A stretch of 64,000 nt of DNA from Paenibacillus azoreducens (lineage in GTDB: Bacteria > Bacillota > Bacilli > Paenibacillales > Paenibacillaceae). The DNA is taken from assembly GCF_021654775.1 (NCBI RefSeq), contig NZ_AP025343.1:7010001-7074000 (forward strand), given 5' to 3'. Position numbers and translations under genes: made by a program. Below the pieces are notes generated by a model. The model did not search any database, had not been told where the DNA came from, and saw only the letters and a program-made list of their open reading frames with translations. Within the stretch, counting starts at the first letter, position 1, and each line of letters starts with the position of its first letter. Positions 1-7,108 of this stretch are shown here, one piece after another.

Positions 1-395
1 AGGCTGATCTGAGTAATGTCTCCCTGCACCGAGCTGTACAAAAAGGCCTTCATATCTTCAGGGAAGGAGACGAGCGGTTCGTTATAGTGACTATTTTGCA
101 GCCTGCCTGTGAGGTAACCCTCCGCGCCATTGCCCAAAAAGTAACGGACATCGGTCATCAGACGATTGTTGGAATATATTCGCTGCATGTAGGCCTCAAT
201 CCGATCAGCATCATACTGAAGCTCGCTTTCAGTACGGGCAAAGGCGCTGACAGCCTCGCTTCGGGCGTTCTCAATCCACTGATACAGAAGCACCGCACAG
301 GTCAGCGCGCCCAGCGTCAGCCCTATAGATACCACAAATATCGTATAAGCAATGAATTTGCCGCGGTATATCTTAATCTGCAAAAAGGAACTCAT
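1..395 (-). CDS. Sensor histidine kinase, YesM-like, N-terminal part (runs off window)
   Basis: Reading the minus strand from 395 gives an open frame to the window edge, about 131 residues. It has a short basic N-terminus (MSSFLQIKIYRGKF), one long hydrophobic segment at about residues 14-38 and then an extracytoplasmic, helix-rich stretch with charged residues. This is the usual beginning of YesM-type kinases, which have one membrane helix, a large outside sensor, then HAMP and kinase domains. The ATG is preceded by GGAGG at 7 nt. It lies directly downstream of a sugar ABC importer on the same strand, where YesM/YesN pairs commonly sit and sense or regulate carbohydrate uptake. The kinase core is outside the window, so the family call is an inference from topology and context. 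Confidence 0.6.
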   Translation of the reverse strand, partial: MSSFLQIKIYRGKFIAYTIFVVSIGLTLGALTCAVLLYQWIENARSEAVSAFARTESELQYDADRIEAYMQRIYSNNRLMTDVRYFLGNGAEGYLTGRLQNSHYNEPLVSFPEDMKAFLYSSVQGDITQIS

Positions 396-569
396 AAGGG
401 CGCCTCCTTTGTTATGTGTCATGCGGCTCTGACTCCATCATAAAATGCGCCTGCGAAATAATTCAATTCCATTTGAATCCATTTTCTAACCATTCGCGGC
501 CTTCGAAACTTATTCCATTTTAATTTACCGGGGATCCCGGAACTATGTAAATTCTATTGGTACAAGAAA

Positions 570-602
570 GCCCGAACGGGCAGATGACTCTTCCGTTCGG
601 GC
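570..602 (-). terminator. Rho-independent terminator after the sugar-binding lipoprotein gene
   Basis: A 10-bp perfect stem (GCCCGAACGG / CCGTTCGGGC) with a 13-nt loop is followed on the minus strand by CTTTCTT. It separates the importer operon from the sensor kinase gene downstream. Confidence 0.8.
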
Positions 603-626
603 CTTCAAGCAGAGCGGCCTGTAATA

Positions 627-2123
627 TTACTTACTGAAGTATGCGTCAATCTGCTCTTGGGCGGCCTTCATAATGGTATCCATGCCTGCCGCTTTTAGTT
701 CAGAAACGATCTTCGGCACCATCTTCTCCGGATCGGATGCGCCTGTAAGCAGTTCATAGCGGTATTTATCCCACACAGCCTTGGTATTGGCTACTTCAGT
801 AGAAAGTTTGGAAATATCCATTGAAAAGCCGAGCAGGGATGAAGCAAACGCCTGTTCATTCAGCTTCTGAACCTGCTGCCATTGATCTTCAGGGGCACCC
901 TTGGTTGTTGCCATATTGAAGAATGTGCCTTGCGTATACGCAGCCAGCGGCCAAGTGTCCGTTGTACGCTCGATAACCTTTTCACCATCGATTTTCTTGT
1001 AATCTACGCCCTCTTCACCAAATGCAAGCATGTTGCGCAGTTTCGGATCGGTGTTGACCAGTTCCAGGTATTTCAATGCTTCTTTCTTATACTTCGAGTT
1101 GGCGGATATCCCATTTAAGGAACCTTGAATCGTCGAAGTCATGTAGATTGGACCGTAGTTCTGCACCATATCGTACTTCTCTACACCCTCGTTGATTTGC
1201 CAGCTGGTTTCTGCGCCAGGGAACCCTTGCGCACTAAAGAATGGACGACCTTTGTCCGGTTCAGATTTGGTAGGTGCATCCGGGTTGATAATGCCATCTT
1301 TGTACCATTGGTGCAAAGTCTTCAAATTATCCATGACATCCGGCTGCTCCAGGACAGAGATGACTTTGCGGGAAGCGTCATCCGCTTTCACACCAATAGG
1401 AGGAAATCCCATAGCCATATCGTCATACCCGTTAAAGAACCCATTTAAACCTTCGCTCTGGGTCATCGGCACTGGATAGAAGCTCTTGCCTTCACCGGCT
1501 TTCATATCATGGAGAGGCTTATCCAGATCCTTTAAAGTCTTGATGTTATTTACATTAAATCCGTATTTATCTACATACTTATGATCGAATACCCAATACT
1601 GGGTCAGGGCCGAGTCTTTATAAGTAGGCACGGAGTAAATCTTGCCGCCAATCTTGGTGCCATCCCATACCTTTTCAGGAATCAATTTGTACAAATCCGG
1701 CGTTTCACTCTGTACGAGATCGGTAATATCGGCAAGTGCGCCCATCGAAACTTGCTGGTTGTATTTGGTGTTGTTAGTGAACAAGATGTCGAAAGGTTCA
1801 CCCGTATTTACGATCGTGTTGATTTTGGTGTCCCATTCTCCCCAGCTCGCCACCTTGATGTCAACCTTGACGCCGATCTTTTCCGCTGTGTACTCGTTCA
1901 TAGCTGCGATCGCCTTATCAAAGTTGTTCGGAACCTGACCGCCAATCGTCCACCATACCAAAGTAGGCACTTCAGCAGTAGATTTGGAAGAATCGGGAGC
2001 TTTTGAATCTGATGTGTTTGAATCAGAAGCGGATGGTTCCGACTTCGAGCCGCAGCCCGCAAGCGCGGACATGAGAAGTGTCGCCATGCAAAGACTGGAG
2101 ATAACCTTCAAAGATCTTTTCAT
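627..2123 (-). CDS. Extracellular solute-binding lipoprotein of a carbohydrate ABC importer (DUF3502 type)
   Basis: A 498-residue lipoprotein. It has a signal peptide with lipobox LAGC (Cys about residue 24), then a Ser/Asp/Lys-rich linker and a family 1 solute-binding fold (VPTLVWWTIGGQ, then GEPFDILFTNN). The last ~140 residues resemble the DUF3502 C-terminal domain of Paenibacillus and Bacillus sugar-binding proteins (LytA/YtcQ-like). It would deliver an oligosaccharide to the two permeases encoded just upstream on the same strand. The start is supported by AAGGGGGAAATATCA before ATG. No ATPase gene is present, which is normal for this class because it shares an MsmX-type ATPase encoded elsewhere. 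The exact sugar cannot be read from sequence. Confidence 0.85.
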   Translation of the reverse strand: MKRSLKVISSLCMATLLMSALAGCGSKSEPSASDSNTSDSKAPDSSKSTAEVPTLVWWTIGGQVPNNFDKAIAAMNEYTAEKIGVKVDIKVASWGEWDTKINTIVNTGEPFDILFTNNTKYNQQVSMGALADITDLVQSETPDLYKLIPEKVWDGTKIGGKIYSVPTYKDSALTQYWVFDHKYVDKYGFNVNNIKTLKDLDKPLHDMKAGEGKSFYPVPMTQSEGLNGFFNGYDDMAMGFPPIGVKADDASRKVISVLEQPDVMDNLKTLHQWYKDGIINPDAPTKSEPDKGRPFFSAQGFPGAETSWQINEGVEKYDMVQNYGPIYMTSTIQGSLNGISANSKYKKEALKYLELVNTDPKLRNMLAFGEEGVDYKKIDGEKVIERTTDTWPLAAYTQGTFFNMATTKGAPEDQWQQVQKLNEQAFASSLLGFSMDISKLSTEVANTKAVWDKYRYELLTGASDPEKMVPKIVSELKAAGMDTIMKAAQEQIDAYFSK

Positions 2124-2180
2124 TGATATTTCCCCCTTTTTAGTAGTTCTGCGCCGCTATTAGCAAACGGCGATGTTATT

Positions 2181-2208
2181 AGAAAAGCTTCTATTCGAAG
2201 CCTTTTCC
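2181..2208 (-). other. Intercistronic hairpin in the importer operon
   Basis: AAAAGCTTC pairs with GAAGcCTTTT between the second permease and the binding protein. There is no good T-run, so it may be a processing or mRNA-stabilising stem that favours the downstream lipoprotein message. That role is an inference. Confidence 0.35.
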
Positions 2209-2233
2209 ACGATGAATGACCGCTTATTTCAAA

Positions 2234-3163
2234 TTACCCTTTGACGGCGCCTACCGTTAGACCGGAAATAAAGTACCGCTGAAAGAATGGATATGCAAAG
2301 GCCACAGGAAGTACGATGACGATGGCCACCGCCATACGGGCAGATTCTTTAGGCATCGTCGCTGCAAGCAATGCGTAGCTGACGCCCATGCTGGCAGCGT
2401 TCTTGGCAAGCGCGTCCACGTTGCTCATCAAGTTGTTGAGCAGAGCCTGCAAGGAATACAGATCCTGATTGTTGATATACAGCATCGATTGGAACCAGTC
2501 ATTCCAGTAACCAAAGCACAGAAACAATCCGATGGTTGCAAGTACAGGCAAAGATATTGGCAAAACGATCGAGAAGAAAATGCGCAGCTGGCTCGCTCCG
2601 TCTATTTCCGCGGATTCGATCAAACCATCCGGAATCGTACTCTTAAAAAACGTTTTGCAAATGATCACGTTAAAAGAGGAAACCGCCAGCGGCAGAATCA
2701 ACGCCCAAATCGTGTCCTTAAGTCCCAACAAATTCGCGTTGATATAGTAGCTGGAAACCAAACCGCCGTTGAACACCATAGGGATAAATACGATCCATGT
2801 GAGCAACCCTTTTAGTTTGTAATTCGGCCGGGAGATCACATAACCCATCGAGGCGGTGAGCAGCACGCCCAGCACAGTGCCAATGATCGTGACGAATAGG
2901 GATACGCCAAGCGCACGGAGGATCATGGTACCCTGCTTAGCGATATAGCTGTAAGCCTCGCCGGAAAGCGCAGCCGGAAGGATGTGATATCCCGTTTGGC
3001 GGATGGATTCCTCGCTGGATAGCGAAATGGACAGCACGACCAGTATGGGCACGACACAAATTAACGCAAGCAGGATAAATATGAGATTGAAAATGATATT
3101 AACGCCTTTGCTGGGACGATTGAATCTATCCAGGCCGCTTTCGTATACCGTTCTCGTTGCCAT
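2234..3163 (-). CDS. Carbohydrate ABC transporter permease (YtcP/LplC-like)
   Basis: A 309-residue inner-membrane protein with six likely helices and the binding-protein-dependent permease EAA loop (SAEIDGASQLRIFFSIVLPIS, about residues 178-198), which docks the ATPase. It ends in the family signature FQRYFISGLTVGAVKG. I chose ATG 3163 because AAGGGGG lies 8 nt upstream; a GTG at 3172 is in frame but overlaps that site. The upstream permease gene ends 13 nt before. It works with that permease and with the lipoprotein downstream as a CUT1-type sugar importer. Confidence 0.88.
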   Translation of the reverse strand: MATRTVYESGLDRFNRPSKGVNIIFNLIFILLALICVVPILVVLSISLSSEESIRQTGYHILPAALSGEAYSYIAKQGTMILRALGVSLFVTIIGTVLGVLLTASMGYVISRPNYKLKGLLTWIVFIPMVFNGGLVSSYYINANLLGLKDTIWALILPLAVSSFNVIICKTFFKSTIPDGLIESAEIDGASQLRIFFSIVLPISLPVLATIGLFLCFGYWNDWFQSMLYINNQDLYSLQALLNNLMSNVDALAKNAASMGVSYALLAATMPKESARMAVAIVIVLPVAFAYPFFQRYFISGLTVGAVKG

Positions 3164-3176
3164 AAACGCCACCCCC

Positions 3177-4121
3177 TTATATCATCGCGCTGTCCGGATC
3201 TATTCTGCGAACGACCCAGTTGGCAGTCAAAATCATCAAACAGCCCAGCACGGATTGAACGAATGCGGCTGCGGAAGCCATGCCGACAGTTGCGGTTTTC
3301 AATTGCTTATATACCAATACATCAATGGTTGTGGTCACGTTAAACAGGGAATTGGAATCCCGCGGCACCTGGAAGAATAACCCGAAATCCGTATAGAAGA
3401 TACGGCCTACGGCCAAGATGAACATCATGACGATGACCAGCTTCATCAAAGGCAATGTAATAAACCGCGTCTGTTGCCAAATGGAAGCGCCATCAATAAC
3501 GGCCGCCTCATAGTAGGTTTTATCGATGCCGGTAATCGTCGCCAAGTAAACGACCATACCATAACCCAAGCCCTTCCAAACATTCATAAAGATCAAAAAG
3601 TACGGCCAGTATTTCGGCTCCATGTACCAATTAATCGGCTCGCTGCCCATGTTAACAAGCATTTGATTGACGATTCCCTTGTCAAAGCTTAAAAATGCCC
3701 AACCTACCGCTGAAACGACGACCCATGACAGAAAGTAGGGCAAAAACATCATCGTTTGATATACTTTCCCTGCTTTGCGGTTGTGAAGCATACCGATCAT
3801 TAGCGCCAGAGTAACCGGAATCACAATACTCAGGATGATAAATATGATGTTGTACCCCAGCGTGTTTCTAATAATGATCCAAGCATCGTTGGACTTGAAT
3901 AAAAATTCGAAGTTTTTGAAACCCGACCAGGGGCTATTAAGCACATTGCTCAAAAACCCGCCGCTGATTTTGAAATCCTTAAAGGCGATGATGATCCCGA
4001 ACATCGGCAAGAAACAGAAAAGAATGTACCACACGGTAGTCGGCAGCGCCAAAAACGTCAGCTCGACATCCTGTTTGCGCCAACGCGTTCGTAAGCGCTT
4101 ACTTTTAGCCTTGGTGTCCAT
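3177..4121 (-). CDS. Carbohydrate ABC transporter permease (YteP/LplB-like), first gene of the operon
   Basis: A 314-residue membrane protein. The N-terminus is very basic (KAKSKRLRTRWRKQD) and is followed by six likely helices; an EAA motif (YEAAVIDGASIWQQTRFITLP) lies at about residues 205-225. This is the partner permease of the downstream YtcP-like protein. ATG 4121 is preceded by GGAAGGGTGGGGGAC. An ATG at 4166 is in frame but has no ribosome binding site, so I prefer the shorter form. A 12-bp palindrome resembling a CcpA cre site lies inside the first codons (4091-4102). Confidence 0.86.
   Translation of the reverse strand: MDTKAKSKRLRTRWRKQDVELTFLALPTTVWYILFCFLPMFGIIIAFKDFKISGGFLSNVLNSPWSGFKNFEFLFKSNDAWIIIRNTLGYNIIFIILSIVIPVTLALMIGMLHNRKAGKVYQTMMFLPYFLSWVVVSAVGWAFLSFDKGIVNQMLVNMGSEPINWYMEPKYWPYFLIFMNVWKGLGYGMVVYLATITGIDKTYYEAAVIDGASIWQQTRFITLPLMKLVIVMMFILAVGRIFYTDFGLFFQVPRDSNSLFNVTTTIDVLVYKQLKTATVGMASAAAFVQSVLGCLMILTANWVVRRIDPDSAMI
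4091..4102. promoter_or_regulatory. Possible intragenic CcpA cre site
   Basis: GTAAGCGCTTAC is a perfect palindrome that matches the core of the cre consensus (TGTAAGCGCTTACA) except at the outer bases. It lies about 20 bp into the first permease gene of a sugar operon, a position where CcpA can act as a roadblock. A chance match cannot be excluded. Confidence 0.35.
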
Positions 4122-4340
4122 GTCCCCCACCCTTCCGTTAGCGTTTATTGCTTGTTGTAAGTTCATTCTATAGGAAATAGAGCGCTTTCATCCAGACAAC
4201 AAACTTGATACTGTAGTCAACAAACGTTAGGTTTTATAAGACAAATTGATGTATGCACAAGAAAAAGCGTGGCCAGAACCAAGTGGTTACCCGGCGGGTT
4301 GAAAGTTTTCGATCAGATTATGTAGGCGCCTTAGCATGAA

Positions 4341-4384
4341 AAAACGTTAGATACACACCTCTACAGTGCATGTCTAACGTTTTT
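4341..4384. terminator. Bidirectional terminator
   Basis: AAAACGTTAGA pairs with TCTAACGTTTT around a 21-nt loop, with A/T runs on both sides. It ends the phosphotransferase gene read from the right. Confidence 0.75.
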
Positions 4385-4396
4385 AAACTCCCGAAG

Positions 4397-5413
4397 TTAA
4401 TCCATCCTCACGGGCTCGATCACTTCAAATAAAAATGAATTGCCTTTCAAATATTCTCTTATGTATGCTTGGGCGTATTTTTGTTCATCGATTAAACCGG
4501 CTGTTTCTCTTGGATCGGAGGAATGATGGCTGTAGTTCCCGATCATGATCATGACGAAAAAACATTCCAGATACCGGACATAGTCCGCCTCTATCTTTCT
4601 TACACTCTCGTAGCCTTGGATTAACATCCATCGATGCTTCGGCCAAAGCTCCAACATGATGGCTGCCATATCATAGAGATAATATCCGTGACCGCATCTT
4701 CCGAAATCAATCGGGTAGGGATGATCACCAACGAAAATAATATTGCCAGTGTGTAAATCGGCATGAATGAGTCCATAATTTAGATCGTTCCTAGGAATTA
4801 CAGTCAGTTCGGATAAAACCTTCTCAGCTGCCTTTTGATACAACTTCCATGCCTCATCCGACAAAAAACGCTCGTAATACCGCTCCAACTTAGCCATTTC
4901 ACGTCTAAAACTGTCTGGTCCCCATGTAGGTCGTACAAAATCAGGGGGCGGATTGAAACCCTCAGCTGTTTCATGAAGCCTGCCCGTCAATACACCCATG
5001 TTATAAGCGCAGCTATCCGTCATTTCTTCTCTTGCATGTCCCTCTACCCACCGCATTATCGTGACATAAGGACGCTTATATCCCATTTCTGCTTCGATTT
5101 CTAATACATAAGCGCCGTCACAACTTGCTATCCCTTCCGGTACATTTAGATCATTCGCTTTGTTTAATGCCTTTAGAAATATTAGTTCCGAACGGATCTC
5201 CTCTTTGCTCAACCGGTCTGAATGAATACGAAGCAGATAACTGTCCCCCGTATTCGTCTCAATTTTATACGTGATCGTATCGGATAACCGGATAAATTGA
5301 ATGCGTTTCCATTCCAGATCATACTGTTGTAGGGCTGATAAAGCGACTTTCCCTGCTCTGATTAATAAAGACCGCCTTTCTTCATCCGTATCAAATTTAA
5401 AAAAATCCAACAT
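4397..5413 (-). CDS. Aminoglycoside phosphotransferase-family (APH/choline kinase fold) protein
   Basis: A 338-residue cytosolic protein with the APH kinase fold. The ATP-lobe contains TYKIETNTGDSYLLRIH (about residues 38-54). The catalytic loop LIHADLHTGNIIF (about 226-238) has the Brenner-type Asp and Asn, and the metal site PIDFGRCGHG (about 244-253) follows. Family members phosphorylate small hydroxylated molecules; the substrate is not predictable here and resistance should not be assumed. The start at 5413 is fixed by GTAGGAGGACAACAA-ATG; a longer in-frame start lacks such a site. It is a single gene closed by the hairpin at 4341-4384. Confidence 0.8.
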   Translation of the reverse strand: MLDFFKFDTDEERRSLLIRAGKVALSALQQYDLEWKRIQFIRLSDTITYKIETNTGDSYLLRIHSDRLSKEEIRSELIFLKALNKANDLNVPEGIASCDGAYVLEIEAEMGYKRPYVTIMRWVEGHAREEMTDSCAYNMGVLTGRLHETAEGFNPPPDFVRPTWGPDSFRREMAKLERYYERFLSDEAWKLYQKAAEKVLSELTVIPRNDLNYGLIHADLHTGNIIFVGDHPYPIDFGRCGHGYYLYDMAAIMLELWPKHRWMLIQGYESVRKIEADYVRYLECFFVMIMIGNYSHHSSDPRETAGLIDEQKYAQAYIREYLKGNSFLFEVIEPVRMD

Positions 5414-5677
5414 TTGTTGTCCTCCTACGATATACATAAAGCAATAACCGCACATTGTTTTATATTTATTGTAACAACAACATTGCTTTTAAAAATATAT
5501 ATCAAACTATTATAAAATGTGTTTTACTTAGCAAAATCCATTAAGAACTTGCTGCAATATGTCTATCATATTTTTCAAAATAATACTTAATGATATAAAA
5601 TACCCTTAATTTTACTACCAAATCCTTCCTATCCCTGATAGACTAACGAGTATATTTATATATTCCAAGGGGGAAAC

Positions 5678-6130
5678 ATGAGGAACTTTACAAAATTTCT
5701 ATCTATTTTATTCGCCGCAGTGATTATATTATCTGGATGCTCAAGTAATAATGCTGCGGATTCGCAGGATCGATCTGCGGATGAGAAGCTGGCACTATCC
5801 TATGTAACGGACTACTACAATGGAACAAAGAAAGAGGACAGATTGAAGTTTGTTGATGAGAATGTGCACCCCGATGTGCAAGGTAAACTCCGTCAATGGG
5901 CTAAGTTAGGGGCTTCGGAAGACCAGAAGCTGAAGGAGCCGAAGGTTGCAGAATCTGTGCCATATGAAGACGAAGACTCAAAAGGATCATTAGTACTCAT
6001 TCAATCGGCAAACGATAAAGAAATGATCGTGATGATTATCGATAATAAAGTTTACATGGGTTTGACTCCATCCGGGAACGATGGGGATTCGTACTCAGAA
6101 ATACGTAGTTCATTTAAAACAGCTAAATAA
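5678..6130 (+). CDS. Small secreted lipoprotein, unknown function
   Basis: A 150-residue protein with a signal peptide and lipobox ILSGC (Cys at about residue 22), followed by an Asn/Asp-rich linker and a mixed domain of about 110 residues with many charged residues (KLALSYVTDYYNGTKKED near the start). AAGGGGGAAAC precedes ATG. I do not recognise a family. It stands alone, oriented away from its neighbours, and ends at a strong terminator. Confidence 0.7.
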   Translation: MRNFTKFLSILFAAVIILSGCSSNNAADSQDRSADEKLALSYVTDYYNGTKKEDRLKFVDENVHPDVQGKLRQWAKLGASEDQKLKEPKVAESVPYEDEDSKGSLVLIQSANDKEMIVMIIDNKVYMGLTPSGNDGDSYSEIRSSFKTAK

Positions 6131-6211
6131 ATGGTAAAGTAGACAGTAAAATAAAATGATTAAGCTGCCCTAGCTCGTACTTCCACCCGGGCTGTGGCAC
6201 TAATGAAGCAA

Positions 6212-6232
6212 AACCCGCTCGCTGAGCGGGTT
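6212..6232 (+). terminator. Terminator after the small lipoprotein gene
   Basis: AACCCGCTC and GAGCGGGTT form a 9-bp stem with a 3-nt loop followed by TTTTT. Stem and surroundings closely resemble the ssrA terminator at 29793-29809, read from the opposite side. Confidence 0.8.
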
Positions 6233-6239
6233 TTTATGT

Positions 6240-6258
6240 ATGGTGGCGAGGGGAGTCC
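6240..6258 (-). repeat. Short remnant resembling the 3' end of ssrA
   Basis: The + strand reads ATGGTGGCGAGGGGAGTC against ATGGAGGCGAGGGGAGTC at the true ssrA end (29818-29835), one mismatch in 18. It also lies beside a terminator whose stem resembles that of ssrA. It could be an old attachment-site scar or a tRNA-end remnant. Confidence 0.35.
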
Positions 6259-6345
6259 ACAAGCGTATCCCAACCCCGCCATTAATATTAACTTGAACCA
6301 TGATGTCCCATTGTATAAGGCTTTATTGGGGGTCAACCGCCGGCA

Positions 6346-7104
6346 TCAGATCCCGATTTCCCTCATTTTCGCCGCTACTTTCTCGACTCTGCCATCCATA
6401 TCCGTCCCGTTAAACTTTGGAAGCTTCAAATCGCTGACGATGGTCCCGTCGCGCATAAACATAATACGCTCCGTCCGCGCCGCAACCATAGCGTCGTGGG
6501 TGACAAGCATAATCGCAGTCCCCTCCGCGTTGATTTCGGAAAAGATGTCCATAATCTCCTGCGCCGATTTGGAGTTGAGCGCACCCGTAGGTTCATCGCC
6601 GAAAATAACTTTCGGGCTGTTCATAAGCGCGCGGCATATTCCCGCACGTTGAAGTTGACCACCCGACACCTGCGTAATGTCGCGTCTTTCAAGCTCCGCA
6701 ATACCTACCCTTTTCATAAGCGCTCTTGCTTTTTCCGTCATTTTTGCGGCGTTTTTTCTGTTGCCCCGCATGGATGGAAGAATAATGTTGTCGAGGATAT
6801 TCAGATTTTTCAGCATCGTCGGCTGTTGAAACACAAACCCCATTTTCGTTCTGCGTATATCGGAAAGCTCATTCTCGCCAACCTCCGATAAATCCCTGCC
6901 GTCAACAACTACTTTTCCGCCATTAACGCCATCCGTCCCGCTCAGTACAAACATCAGCGTTGATTTTCCTGAGCCGGAAGGTCCCATCACCGCGACGAAC
7001 TCGCCCTCGTTTATTTCCACGGTCACGCCGCCCAGAACATTGCGTTTTTCATCGCCCTCGCCGAAAGATTTTACGATATGATCACCGATAATAATCTTCT
7101 TCAT
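6346..7104 (-). CDS. ABC transporter ATP-binding protein (MacB/LolD-type)
   Basis: A 252-residue ATPase with Walker A GPSGSGKST (about 42-50), Q-loop VFQQPTM, signature VSGGQLQRAGI (about 145-155), Walker B VIFGDEPTGALNS and H-loop VTHD. It would power the FtsX-type permease encoded 4 nt upstream. Such pairs act as mechanotransmission exporters or lipid/peptide-sensing modules rather than importers, often conferring peptide resistance. ATG is preceded by AAAGGAGTAGGCAT. It is the last gene of a TetR-permease-ATPase unit. Substrate unknown. Confidence 0.85.
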   Translation of the reverse strand: MKKIIIGDHIVKSFGEGDEKRNVLGGVTVEINEGEFVAVMGPSGSGKSTLMFVLSGTDGVNGGKVVVDGRDLSEVGENELSDIRRTKMGFVFQQPTMLKNLNILDNIILPSMRGNRKNAAKMTEKARALMKRVGIAELERRDITQVSGGQLQRAGICRALMNSPKVIFGDEPTGALNSKSAQEIMDIFSEINAEGTAIMLVTHDAMVAARTERIMFMRDGTIVSDLKLPKFNGTDMDGRVEKVAAKMREIGI

Positions 7105-7108
7105 ATGC

